A stretch of DNA of 64,000 nucleotides from Maritalea porphyrae. Lineage in GTDB: Bacteria > Pseudomonadota > Alphaproteobacteria > Rhizobiales > Devosiaceae. Positions within the stretch are counted from its first letter, which is position 1, and each line of letters begins with the position of its first letter. A program made the translations under genes and the position numbers. The stretch spans positions 682,001 to 746,000 of the forward strand of contig NZ_JAPWGX010000001.1 of NCBI RefSeq assembly GCF_027213965.1. Direction: 5' to 3'. Shown piece after piece: positions 1 to 7,638 of this stretch. Below the pieces are notes generated by a model, which did no database searches, had not been told where the DNA came from, and saw only the letters and a list, made by a program, of their open reading frames with translations.

Positions 1-1
1 A

Positions 2-1132
2 TCAACCCATTTCACTCCGATCAATACCAAAGCAGAAGACCCCGCAATTCTGATCTACACTTCTGGCACCACAGGCAACCCCAAAGGGGCACTGCATGCA
101 CATCGGGTGCTGCTTGGCCATTTACCGGGTGTTGAAATGAGCCACAATTTTTTACCCCAACCAGACGACCTGATTTGGACCCCCGCCGATTGGGCTTGGA
201 TTGGTGGTTTGCTTGATGTTTTGATGCCTGCCTTACACCACGGCATTCCCGTGATTGCGCGGCGATTTGAAAAATTTAGAGCCAGCGCGGCGTTTGAATT
301 GATGCAAGAATTCAATGTGCGCAATGCATTTTTGCCGCCCACCGCGCTTAAGATGATGCGGCAAGACCCAAACGCTGAAAGCTGGAACCTCAAGCTTCGC
401 TCGGTGGCCAGTGGCGGCGAAACCTTGGGCAAGGAACTGATTGAATGGGGTGAGAAGGTATTTGGCACCACGATCAATGAGTTTTATGGCCAAACCGAAT
501 GCAACATGATCGTATCTTCATGTGCGGCGCTCGCACCTGCGGAACCGGGTGTTATGGGCTTTGCAGTCCCCGGTCATACGGTTGAAGTCATAGATGAAGA
601 GACACTGACCTTTTCAGGCCTTGGGGAAGAAGGCAGCATTGCAGCCAAAGCACCTGATCCAGTTATGCTTTTGGAGTATTTGAACAACCCAGCCGCCACG
701 GCAAAAAAATTCGTCGAAATTGATGGCACAAAATGGCTGATAACGGGCGACAAAGGCCAAAAAACGAAAAGCGGGCGCATTCGATTTGTGGGGCGCGATG
801 ATGATGTGATCAGCTCTTCGGGTTATCGCATTGGCCCGGCGGAAATCGAAGACTGTTTGCTCACCCATCCGGCTGTCAAAATGGCAGGCGTTGTGGGCAA
901 GCCCGACGAGGTGCGTGGCTCAATTGTGGCCGCCTTTATTGAATTGGCGGATGGATATGAAGCACACGACGCGCTTGCCGATGAAATTGCGACCCACGTA
1001 AAAAACCGCCTGGCGGCCTATGAGTATCCGCGTGTTATCCGCTTTATCAACGACATGCCGATGACCACCTCTGGCAAAATCATCCGCGCTGAGCTGCGAG
1101 ACCGTATTGAGAAGGAAACCGCCAATGCCTAG
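2..1132 (+). CDS. AMP-binding acyl-CoA synthetase (5' end outside window)
   Basis: C-terminal part of an ANL-superfamily acyl-CoA synthetase, which activates a carboxylic acid through an acyl-AMP to the CoA thioester. The reading frame is open to the left edge, so the true start lies outside the window. Seen in order: the P-loop YTSGTTGNPKG at bases 56-88, the FYGQTE motif, the TGD motif with the downstream Arg (WLITGDKG), the hinge region RDDDVISSSGYRIGPAEIE, and the C-terminal TSGKIIRAELR carrying the catalytic Lys. The WTPADWAWIGG segment is like acetyl/medium-chain synthetases, but the substrate cannot be read from sequence. The last codons overlap the start of the enoyl-CoA hydratase, so the two are translationally coupled and probably serve one acid-degradation route. 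Confidence 0.93.
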   Translation, partial: STHFTPINTKAEDPAILIYTSGTTGNPKGALHAHRVLLGHLPGVEMSHNFLPQPDDLIWTPADWAWIGGLLDVLMPALHHGIPVIARRFEKFRASAAFELMQEFNVRNAFLPPTALKMMRQDPNAESWNLKLRSVASGGETLGKELIEWGEKVFGTTINEFYGQTECNMIVSSCAALAPAEPGVMGFAVPGHTVEVIDEETLTFSGLGEEGSIAAKAPDPVMLLEYLNNPAATAKKFVEIDGTKWLITGDKGQKTKSGRIRFVGRDDDVISSSGYRIGPAEIEDCLLTHPAVKMAGVVGKPDEVRGSIVAAFIELADGYEAHDALADEIATHVKNRLAAYEYPRVIRFINDMPMTTSGKIIRAELRDRIEKETANA

Positions 1133-1901
1133 CGAAACGAGCATTTTGTTGGAACAACTTGGCGCAGTGGCAATTGTCACGCTTAACCGCCCTGAGCAAC
1201 GCAATGCGTTTGATGCGCCTATGTGCGCGCAGATGCGCCAAACCATTGACCAAATCGAAGCAGATCCTTCTGTTTTGTGTACAGTGTTGCAAGCCAACGG
1301 CCCTGCATTTTGTGCTGGAATGGACTTGAAGGCTTTTCTAGCTGGGGATGCAGATCGTATCCTGTTTGGTGAATATGGTTTTGCCGGTTTTGTTAAACGC
1401 AAGCGCACCAAACCCGTGATCGCTGCTGTGGACGGGGCAGCGCTGGCTGGTGGTTTTGAATTGATGCTGGCCTGCGACATGGTAATTGCCGGCAAAAGTG
1501 CCAAATTTGGCCTACCCGAAAGCAAATTGGGCTTGGTCGCTGCTGGTGGCGGCGCGATCCGATTAGGTCAACGTGTGCCAAAAGTAATCGCCAACGAGAT
1601 TTTGCTCACCGGCCGCATGTTTGGCGCGGATGAGGCTTTGCAGTGGGGTTTGGTCAATCAAGTTGTGCCGGATGGCAATGCCTTGGCTGCTGCGATGGAA
1701 ATGGCCGAGCAAATCGCCAACAACGCCCCCTTGTCGCTTAGGGCAAGCTTAGCGCTAACTGATCTGGCAAGCAGTCAAATTGAACCCGCGCTTTGGGAAG
1801 AAAACGACAGGCAAATGGAGATGATCAGCACCACCCGTGACGCACAGGAAGGTCCCGCAGCTTTCGTCGAAAAGCGCGCGCCAGTTTGGGGTGGTCGATA
1901 G
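1125..1901 (+). CDS. Enoyl-CoA hydratase/isomerase (crotonase) family protein
   Basis: A 258-residue crotonase-fold protein, the usual size. These enzymes stabilise an enolate of an acyl-CoA in an oxyanion hole, most often hydrating enoyl-CoA in beta-oxidation. Visible are the first oxyanion-hole strand GPAFCAGMDLKAF (about residues 60-72), the second AGGFELMLACDMVIA (about 106-120) and GLPESKLGL with the Glu often used in catalysis. The ATG at 1125 overlaps the stop of the upstream synthetase by 8 bases and follows an AGAAGGA ribosome site. An in-frame TTG at 1107 is possible but less likely. The context suggests fatty or branched acid degradation; the exact reaction (hydratase, isomerase or hydrolase) is unresolved. 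Confidence 0.92.
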   Translation: MPSETSILLEQLGAVAIVTLNRPEQRNAFDAPMCAQMRQTIDQIEADPSVLCTVLQANGPAFCAGMDLKAFLAGDADRILFGEYGFAGFVKRKRTKPVIAAVDGAALAGGFELMLACDMVIAGKSAKFGLPESKLGLVAAGGGAIRLGQRVPKVIANEILLTGRMFGADEALQWGLVNQVVPDGNALAAAMEMAEQIANNAPLSLRASLALTDLASSQIEPALWEENDRQMEMISTTRDAQEGPAAFVEKRAPVWGGR

Positions 1902-1919
1902 CAAATCTTTTGCGCGGCT

Positions 1920-2333
1920 TCAGTCCTTATTAAAGGCAGCCGACCAATGGTGATGTTGCAAATCAGAAAGCGGTCGAAACAGCAATTCATTGCTGGAATT
2001 CGTGACCGCCACAAGAACATTTACGCCCCAAAACCGCAGCCGTTCTTGGCATACGCCACAGGGTGACAATATTGTAAATGGAGCGTCTTCGCTTTCTCTG
2101 AACACACATAGGCTGTGTGTTACGGGCACATCTTGCTTGTGCGCTTCAAGGAACCCGCCAAGTTCCATGCAAACAGACAGTACATCCAACTCAGTATCTG
2201 GAGAAACACTTGTTATAATTTCCCCGGTTTCCAAGCGTACCGCCGCTGCACCGCCCCAGCCTTTAGGATAGCGACGTTCAATGAGACTGACCGCTGCAGC
2301 GTAGATCTCTTTCTCAAAGCTCGTATTTTCCAT
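1920..2333 (-). CDS. Cytidine/blasticidin-S deaminase-like zinc protein
   Basis: A 137-residue protein of the cytidine deaminase fold. The first zinc motif reads VCMEL, so the ligand is Cys with the catalytic Glu two residues on (C-x-E). The second is SPCGVCQE, giving two more Cys ligands. Three Cys ligands and the SPCGxC spacing fit CDA and blasticidin-S deaminases; the C-x-E form is shared with both. The gene converges with the enoyl-CoA hydratase, ending 18 bases from it, and lies 58 bases downstream of the APH-like kinase on the same strand, so the two may be co-transcribed. The substrate could be cytidine or an unrelated aminopyrimidine metabolite. The ATG at 2333 has only a weak ribosome site. 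Confidence 0.8.
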   Translation of the reverse strand: MENTSFEKEIYAAAVSLIERRYPKGWGGAAAVRLETGEIITSVSPDTELDVLSVCMELGGFLEAHKQDVPVTHSLCVFRESEDAPFTILSPCGVCQERLRFWGVNVLVAVTNSSNELLFRPLSDLQHHHWSAAFNKD

Positions 2334-2391
2334 GGTGCGACCGCTGCTTTTTTTCTAAATCTTCATTTAAATTAATTGCTATTCCCCAAGA

Positions 2392-3288
2392 CTAACTTGC
2401 CTCATCAAGCAACCGTACAATTGCGTCCCGTGACATTCGGATGAGTTGCAACTTATCCTTATCGCGATAATAGGAATAGGCAATGACGGCATTATGTAGC
2501 GCCCAACCGCGCCCGCGTCGCCATTCATTTTCGTCGATTTTCAGGGTACGTCTGAACACTTGACGCGCTTCGCCGTCAAAAAGCCACCATGCCGGGGGTA
2601 TATCGGCGGCGGGATCTCCCACGGCACACAGTCCAAAATCTATGACGCCTGCCAACACACCATTTTGAGTGATCAAATTTCCCGCGTGCAAATCCCCATG
2701 CAACCAGACCGGAGGACCATTGTGCGGCTTGGCGGCAAGTGCATCTTTCCAGACGTTGAGGAGCCGCTTGGCGTCGAACTCATCGGCAATCTCAAGAATA
2801 GATTTTTGCGTGGCCGGGTCCCTGTCTTCCAACGGTACGCCGCGTCTATTGTCAGATTTCTCGCTCAAGTATTCGTCACTGGCCTTGTTGGCACGTAACT
2901 CGAGAAGAAAACGGGACAGCCGCTCAGCGGCTTCATCCGGCGAGTGCGGCGGCACGGTGAAATAGTCCTCACCATCCATCCAGGAATACAGCGCGATAGG
3001 AACACCACGGTCTGTCACTTTTGCATACTCACAAACCGTTGGCACTTCCAACGTACGGAACTTACGTTGCCTTAAAACTGAGACTTCCCTTTGCAAGGCC
3101 TTCGCCGCATATTCGTGCAATGGCACCCGCACCACATGACTTTTGCCAAGTCGATACATTGAATTGTCTGTGCCACCCGAAGCGATTTGTTTCAGCTGTA
3201 ATGAAGAATATTTTGGCCACATACTTGCAACGGCATTTTTGATCCCCACCTCATCAAATGTAGCGCCAAAAGCAATGCTTAAACTCAA
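2392..3288 (-). CDS. Aminoglycoside phosphotransferase (APH)-family kinase
   Basis: A 298-residue APH/choline-kinase-fold protein. Seen: an N-lobe region ending in YSWMDGEDY (hinge), the Brenner motif WLHGDLHAGNLI with catalytic Asp and metal-binding Asn (around residue 200), and IDFGLCAVGDPAADI with the DFG-like metal-binding Asp. The family phosphorylates small hydroxylated compounds including aminoglycosides, macrolides, homoserine and sugars; the substrate here is unknown. The start at 3288 is TTG preceded by GAAAAGAG; no upstream ATG is in frame. The deaminase-like gene follows 58 bases downstream. Resistance is possible but a metabolic role is equally likely. Confidence 0.82.
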   Translation of the reverse strand: MSLSIAFGATFDEVGIKNAVASMWPKYSSLQLKQIASGGTDNSMYRLGKSHVVRVPLHEYAAKALQREVSVLRQRKFRTLEVPTVCEYAKVTDRGVPIALYSWMDGEDYFTVPPHSPDEAAERLSRFLLELRANKASDEYLSEKSDNRRGVPLEDRDPATQKSILEIADEFDAKRLLNVWKDALAAKPHNGPPVWLHGDLHAGNLITQNGVLAGVIDFGLCAVGDPAADIPPAWWLFDGEARQVFRRTLKIDENEWRRGRGWALHNAVIAYSYYRDKDKLQLIRMSRDAIVRLLDEAS

Positions 3289-3434
3289 CTCTTTTCACCA
3301 ATTGTTGCGTTGAATAAAACATTGTTTGTAACCAAGATACGTCCAATGGTGGTTGCAAAATTGCTGCACTTCGTAAAATTGTTAACCTCAGTGTGATAGG
3401 CTTTTAAGCAGTAAAGTAGAGTTAGGTGGCGAAT

Positions 3435-4307
3435 ATGACGACCTTGTACGGTCCTCGAATTGGCGTCGCCCTTGGTGGTGGCGCAGCACGCGGTTTAGCC
3501 CATATTTCCATTATCGAAGCGATGGACGAAATGGGGCTCAAGCCAAGCCTTATTGCAGGTACTTCTATAGGCGCTTACATCGGCGCTGGTTGGGCGTCTG
3601 GCATGCAGGGACGCGAGATCCGTGAACATGCTTTGGACGTTTTGGGCAGTATGCGCGCCCTGAGTTCTCGGCTTTGGCGCACACAAGTCTATGACATTCG
3701 CGAAATGTTTCAGGACGGCATTTCGATGCAGTTTGACGCATTGCGCGTTCTTGGGGCCTTTTCGCCGCAGCCTTTTCCGCGCCGTTTTCGGCAATTGCAA
3801 ATTCCTTTAAGGGTGATCGCCACTGACTATCGGTCGTGGCACCCAGCTGTTTTTCACAAAGGTCGCCTGGATTGGGCGCTTGCCGGTTCCATTGCCATTC
3901 CAAGCCTTTTCAAGCCGGTCATTCACGAAGACCGTTTGTTGGTGGATGGTGGTGTTGTGAACCCGCTGCCGTTGGATCACGCGAGCCAAGGCATGGACAT
4001 TGTTATTGGGGTGGATGTGAACGGTGATCCGGTTTTAACCGACCCCAGCTTTACACCTGCAACCATTGATATTGGCATGGGCGCTGCTCAAATCATGATG
4101 CATGCCCTCACCGCCCAAATTTTGGGCGCCTATCCGCCAGACATCTATGTGAAGCCAAATGTGCGCGATTTTGGCGCCTATGAATTTTGGCGCGTGCGCG
4201 AAATCTTAGAAGCTGGCGATGCGGTGAAAGACCAATTCAAATATAAATTGGCCGAAAAGATGGATCGGTTTATCGTCGATCAAGGAAAAACTGCTGAAGC
4301 AGTTTAG
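3435..4307 (+). CDS. Patatin-like phospholipase family protein
   Basis: A patatin-fold lipid acyl hydrolase of about 290 residues, similar to the bacterial RssA/YchK group. The N-terminus shows the oxyanion-hole motif GGGAARG, the nucleophile elbow GTSIG with catalytic Ser, and later the DGG motif (LVDGGVVNPLPL) giving the catalytic Asp of the Ser-Asp dyad. No signal peptide is seen, so a cytoplasmic or peripheral membrane location is likely. The ATG at 3435 has TTAGG about eight bases upstream; an in-frame GTG at 3426 is an alternative. The last 38 bases overlap the end of tadA on the opposite strand. Confidence 0.9.
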   Translation: MTTLYGPRIGVALGGGAARGLAHISIIEAMDEMGLKPSLIAGTSIGAYIGAGWASGMQGREIREHALDVLGSMRALSSRLWRTQVYDIREMFQDGISMQFDALRVLGAFSPQPFPRRFRQLQIPLRVIATDYRSWHPAVFHKGRLDWALAGSIAIPSLFKPVIHEDRLLVDGGVVNPLPLDHASQGMDIVIGVDVNGDPVLTDPSFTPATIDIGMGAAQIMMHALTAQILGAYPPDIYVKPNVRDFGAYEFWRVREILEAGDAVKDQFKYKLAEKMDRFIVDQGKTAEAV

Positions 4308-4725
4308 CGCTTTCACGTTCATTTAGCCCTGCAATTACTTCAGGTTGATGGTGGCATGTGGGTTGGTTGAAAAACCGAACCCCATTGTCCACCGCCCCAC
4401 CCTTTGGATCATCCGCCCCATAATAGACACGGCGCAATTTGGCGTGTGCAATAGCACCAGCGCACATGGTGCAAGGCTCCAGCGTTACGTATAAATCGCA
4501 TTGGGCGAGCCTGCCGGTACCCACAAGCGCCAATGCTTGTTTGATCGCCAGCATTTCAGCGTGGGCTGTTGGGTCGTTCAAGGCTTTCATTTGGTTGGCG
4601 ACTTTTACAATCACTTCCCCATCATGCACCACAACGGCCCCCACGGGCACTTCGCCATTGTTGGCCGCTATTTGCGCCAATTGCAGCGCTTGTTGCATGG
4701 GGGTGAGATTGTTGTTGGTCGTCAT
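4270..4725 (-). CDS. tadA: tRNA-specific adenosine deaminase TadA
   Basis: Deaminates A34 to inosine in the anticodon of tRNA-Arg(ACG), an essential reaction in most bacteria. The protein has the two zinc motifs of the family: TAHAEML (His ligand and catalytic Glu) and PCTMCAGA (two Cys ligands). With the start at the ATG at 4725 it has 151 residues, the usual length; 15 further codons are open upstream to 4770 but do not look like the family. The 3' end overlaps the patatin gene by 38 bases in convergent orientation. The divergent neighbour upstream is mutL. Confidence 0.93.
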   Translation of the reverse strand: MTTNNNLTPMQQALQLAQIAANNGEVPVGAVVVHDGEVIVKVANQMKALNDPTAHAEMLAIKQALALVGTGRLAQCDLYVTLEPCTMCAGAIAHAKLRRVYYGADDPKGGAVDNGVRFFNQPTCHHQPEVIAGLNERESAKLLQQFFLDRR

Positions 4726-4825
4726 CACATCACTTTGCTTGTTGATGAAGCTTTGCCATAAGCACGCCAAAGATGCAAAGCCTGTTCGTTGGCGCTAGGC
4801 TATCGGCAATAGGAGAATCACATTC

Positions 4826-6694
4826 ATGCGTATTCGGCAACTGCCCGACGATCTGGTGAACAAAATCGCCGCTGGCGAGGTTATTGAACGCCCGGCAAGC
4901 ATCGTCAAAGAATTGGTGGAAAACGCGTTGGACGCAGGAGCGACCCGCATTGTGGTGACCACCAGCGCGGGCGGTAAAAGCTTGATCCGCATCGAAGACA
5001 ATGGCTTTGGCATGGGCGAAGATGATTTGCGCCTCAGCGTCTCGCGCCATGCAACGTCTAAGTTGAAAGACGATGAGCTAGATGACATTCAAACACTTGG
5101 CTTTCGTGGCGAAGCTTTGGCGTCAATCAGTGCGGTTGCTGAACTGACCATCGCGACCCGCGCCACGAACGAAGAACTTGGCCTGAAATTGAGCTTTGAG
5201 GGCCCGCGCATTGTAATCTCTCCAAACCCGATGCCGCATGGCACGGTGGTGGAAGTGCACAGCCTTTTTAAGAATGTGCCGGCGCGCTTGAAATTCCTCA
5301 AATCTGACCGCGCCGAAGCCAACGCGATCACCGATGTGATGCGGCGCTTAGCAATGTCGGAACCGCATGTGCAATTTGTGTTGCAGGGGTCTGATCGGCA
5401 AACCACCAATTGGCCTGCGCAGACGGGCGAAAATGCCGCCAAGAACCGCCTCGGGCAAATCATGGGCAATGATTTTGCCACCAATGCCGTGCCGATTGAT
5501 TATCACCGAGGCCCAGTGCACGTAACTGGCATGGCGGCGCTGCCAACTTACACAAAGGCCAATTCGCTAGCGCAATTCTATTTCATCAATGGCCGTCCCG
5601 TGCGCGACAAAGTTTTGATTGGCGGTGTGCGCGGTGCTTACGCTGACTTTTTGCACCGGGATCGTTTTCCGGTGGTGGCGCTATTTATCAATATGCCTTC
5701 GGCTGATTTGGACGTGAATGTGCACCCGGCAAAGTCTGAGGTGCGGTTTCGCGACCCTGGTTTCATTCGCGCGGCGGTGATCCGTGGCTTGATGAACGCC
5801 TTAGACGAAGCGGGCTTTCGTGCCTCAAAAACCGTTTCAGATGCAACTCTTGCAGCGTTTCAACCCGGTGTTACCGGGCAACCCACTTCTTCTGGTTTTC
5901 CACCTCCCTCTTCATATGGGATGAGCGAAACGGGGCAGCCTTCGATTGATCCGGAAGTCAATCGCACCATGCAATATCAGGGTGATTATGGCTATCGCCC
6001 CTCGGTCCTTTCGCCCAACATGCCGCGCATGGATGGGTTGAATACCCCAAGTGCACGGATGGAAGATTTGGACAGCGCGGACACAGCTGCTGCCCAGGAC
6101 ATGATGAGCGACGAGCACCCCTTGGGCGTTGCCCGCGCGCAATTGTTTGAGAACTACATCGTCGCGCAATCCAGAGACAATTTGATTGTTGTGGATCAGC
6201 ACGCGGCGCACGAACGACTTGTCTATGAACGGTTTAAGGCAGAATTGAACGATGGTCCCGTGCCCGCGCAAAAGCACCTCATCCCGGTGGTGATAGATTT
6301 GCCTGAAGAAGATTGCGCGCGTCTAGAGGATGCATCCGAAGCGCTGTTACACGTCGGATTGGGTCTTGAACGATTTGGCCCTGCCGCTGTTGCGGTTTAT
6401 GAAACCCCTGCCCTTTTAGGCAATTCTGACGTGCATAAGCTGATCAATGACGTCGCTGATCAGCTGGCTGAATGGGACAATATTTCCATTGTCATGGAGC
6501 GCTTAGAAGAAATCGCCGCCCGCATGGCCTGCCACGGCTCCGTCCGCTCTGGCCGCCGTTTGCGAGCCGAAGAAATGAACAAGCTTTTGCGCGAAATGGA
6601 AGCGACACCGCACTCGGGCCAATGTATCCACGGACGTCCCACCTATGTGCAGTTGAGTAAGGTAGATATTGAGAAACTGTTTGGGCGGCGGTAG
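4826..6694 (+). CDS. mutL: DNA mismatch repair protein MutL
   Basis: A 622-residue MutL, which couples mismatch recognition by MutS to strand incision. The GHKL ATPase motifs are intact: ENALDAGAT (residues 32-40), DNGFGM (58-63) and GFRGEA (92-97), followed by the transducer domain with VHPAKSEVRF. A variable linker (about 345-430) leads to the dimerisation domain. This carries DQHAAHERLVYE, matching the endonuclease motif DQHA-x2-E-x4-E of MutL proteins from organisms without MutH, plus ACHGSVRSG and CIHGRPT near the end. So this MutL probably nicks DNA itself. The ATG at 4826 follows a GGAG-type site (AATAGGAGAATCACATTC). Confidence 0.96.
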   Translation: MRIRQLPDDLVNKIAAGEVIERPASIVKELVENALDAGATRIVVTTSAGGKSLIRIEDNGFGMGEDDLRLSVSRHATSKLKDDELDDIQTLGFRGEALASISAVAELTIATRATNEELGLKLSFEGPRIVISPNPMPHGTVVEVHSLFKNVPARLKFLKSDRAEANAITDVMRRLAMSEPHVQFVLQGSDRQTTNWPAQTGENAAKNRLGQIMGNDFATNAVPIDYHRGPVHVTGMAALPTYTKANSLAQFYFINGRPVRDKVLIGGVRGAYADFLHRDRFPVVALFINMPSADLDVNVHPAKSEVRFRDPGFIRAAVIRGLMNALDEAGFRASKTVSDATLAAFQPGVTGQPTSSGFPPPSSYGMSETGQPSIDPEVNRTMQYQGDYGYRPSVLSPNMPRMDGLNTPSARMEDLDSADTAAAQDMMSDEHPLGVARAQLFENYIVAQSRDNLIVVDQHAAHERLVYERFKAELNDGPVPAQKHLIPVVIDLPEEDCARLEDASEALLHVGLGLERFGPAAVAVYETPALLGNSDVHKLINDVADQLAEWDNISIVMERLEEIAARMACHGSVRSGRRLRAEEMNKLLREMEATPHSGQCIHGRPTYVQLSKVDIEKLFGRR

Positions 6695-6727
6695 TCATTG
6701 CTGAGGCTCATTGCGGCGGCAATGTGC

Positions 6728-6746
6728 CCCCGGATCAAGTCCGGGG
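6728..6746. repeat. Short intergenic palindrome, CCGG class
   Basis: Perfect 7-base arms around a 5-base loop: CCCCGGA-tcaag-TCCGGGG, between mutL and the GFA-family gene. The same 19 bases recur at 7457-7475, with a related palindrome at 7513-7531. Elements of this kind are common between genes in alphaproteobacteria. No T-run follows, so it is not a typical intrinsic terminator. Confidence 0.85.
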
Positions 6747-6892
6747 ACGCCGAGAGATGATGTGCGTTCCTTCACCACAGGGGCATTCCCGATCAACCGC
6801 ATACAAAATCCATTACCCGAACAAGCTTACAGTTCACATTGACAATGGTAGGTCGTGCCCACTTATATTGAAGAGCCTGGGAGGAGCACACG

Positions 6893-7384
6893 ATGTCAGA
6901 AGAAAAGAAAAGTTTTGAAGGTGGTTGTACGTGCGGCCATGTGCGCTACGAAATGCATTCTGAACCATTGATCGTACACGGATGCCACTGCACCTGGTGC
7001 CAACGACAAACGGGCGCGAGCTTCGCGGTGAATGCCTTGATTGAAGAAGATCGCGTGGTGGTGACAAAAGGCGAGGTCAACGAAATCTTGGTCCAATCAC
7101 CAGGCGGTAGTGGGCAACGCATTGCCCGATGTCCCAGATGCCAAGTCGCGCTCTGGAGCAACTATCTTGTGATTGGCGACCTTGTTCGCTTCGTCAGGGT
7201 TGGCACGTTGGACGATTCTGCGAATTTCCCGCCCGATGTCCACATCTATACAAAAACCAAGCATCCTTGGGTGATCTTACCCCCCGACACCCCTTCGGTT
7301 GAAACATACTATGATGTGAATACTACGTGGCGGCCGGAGAGCATTGAACGGCGAAAAGTTCAACGCGAAGCTGCTCAGGGTTGA
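6893..7384 (+). CDS. GFA (glutathione-dependent formaldehyde-activating)/CENP-V-family zinc protein
   Basis: A 163-residue protein of the Mss4-like GFA fold, which binds zinc through clustered cysteines. Seen: GGCTCGHVRY at residues 10-19 (first Cys pair), CHCTWCQRQTGASF (CxCxxC) and RCPRCQVALW (CxxC). The family is named after a Paracoccus protein proposed to bind S-hydroxymethylglutathione, but most members have no proven activity. The ATG at 6893 has a strong GGGAGGAG site. The gene stands alone, with CCGG palindromes on both sides. Confidence 0.88.
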   Translation: MSEEKKSFEGGCTCGHVRYEMHSEPLIVHGCHCTWCQRQTGASFAVNALIEEDRVVVTKGEVNEILVQSPGGSGQRIARCPRCQVALWSNYLVIGDLVRFVRVGTLDDSANFPPDVHIYTKTKHPWVILPPDTPSVETYYDVNTTWRPESIERRKVQREAAQG

Positions 7385-7456
7385 AACAATGAAAAAACAT
7401 TTGTGCAAAGTGGGTGCTGAGATGCTGATTGAGCGTCATTTGCTGCAGTAACGTGA

Positions 7457-7531
7457 CCCCGGATCAAGTCCGGGGATGCCAGAAGGATAGCCCGCATATC
7501 CCCACGGGACATTCCCGGCCTTGAGCCGGGA
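7457..7531. repeat. Two CCGG-class intergenic palindromes
   Basis: The first palindrome, 7457-7475, is identical over 19 bases to that at 6728-6746. The second, 7513-7531, reads TCCCGGC-cttga-GCCGGGA. Both lie between the GFA gene and smc and share the CCGG stem with a TCAAG/CTTGA loop. They appear to be dispersed genomic repeats of the same family in opposite orientations. Confidence 0.8.
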
Positions 7532-7555
7532 TCGGCAAGCCGCAAACCTTCAACC

Positions 7556-7622
7556 TCACCCTGAGCTTGTCGAAGGGCGCGGAAATTAGAACCTTCTGGT
7601 TCGACGAGCTCACCATGAGGGC
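7556..7622. repeat. Inverted pair of GAGCTTGTCGAA-type elements
   Basis: The left arm (7556-7576) contains CCCTGAGCTTGTCGAAGG. The right arm (7599-7622) is its imperfect inverted copy (GTTCGACGAGCTCACCATGA). The two are separated by 22 bases, just downstream of the smc stop codon. This inverted-pair layout resembles REP/BIME elements. It might act as a transcript end for smc, but no T-run is present. Confidence 0.6.
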
Positions 7623-7638
7623 TTTTAACGTGTTGGTT

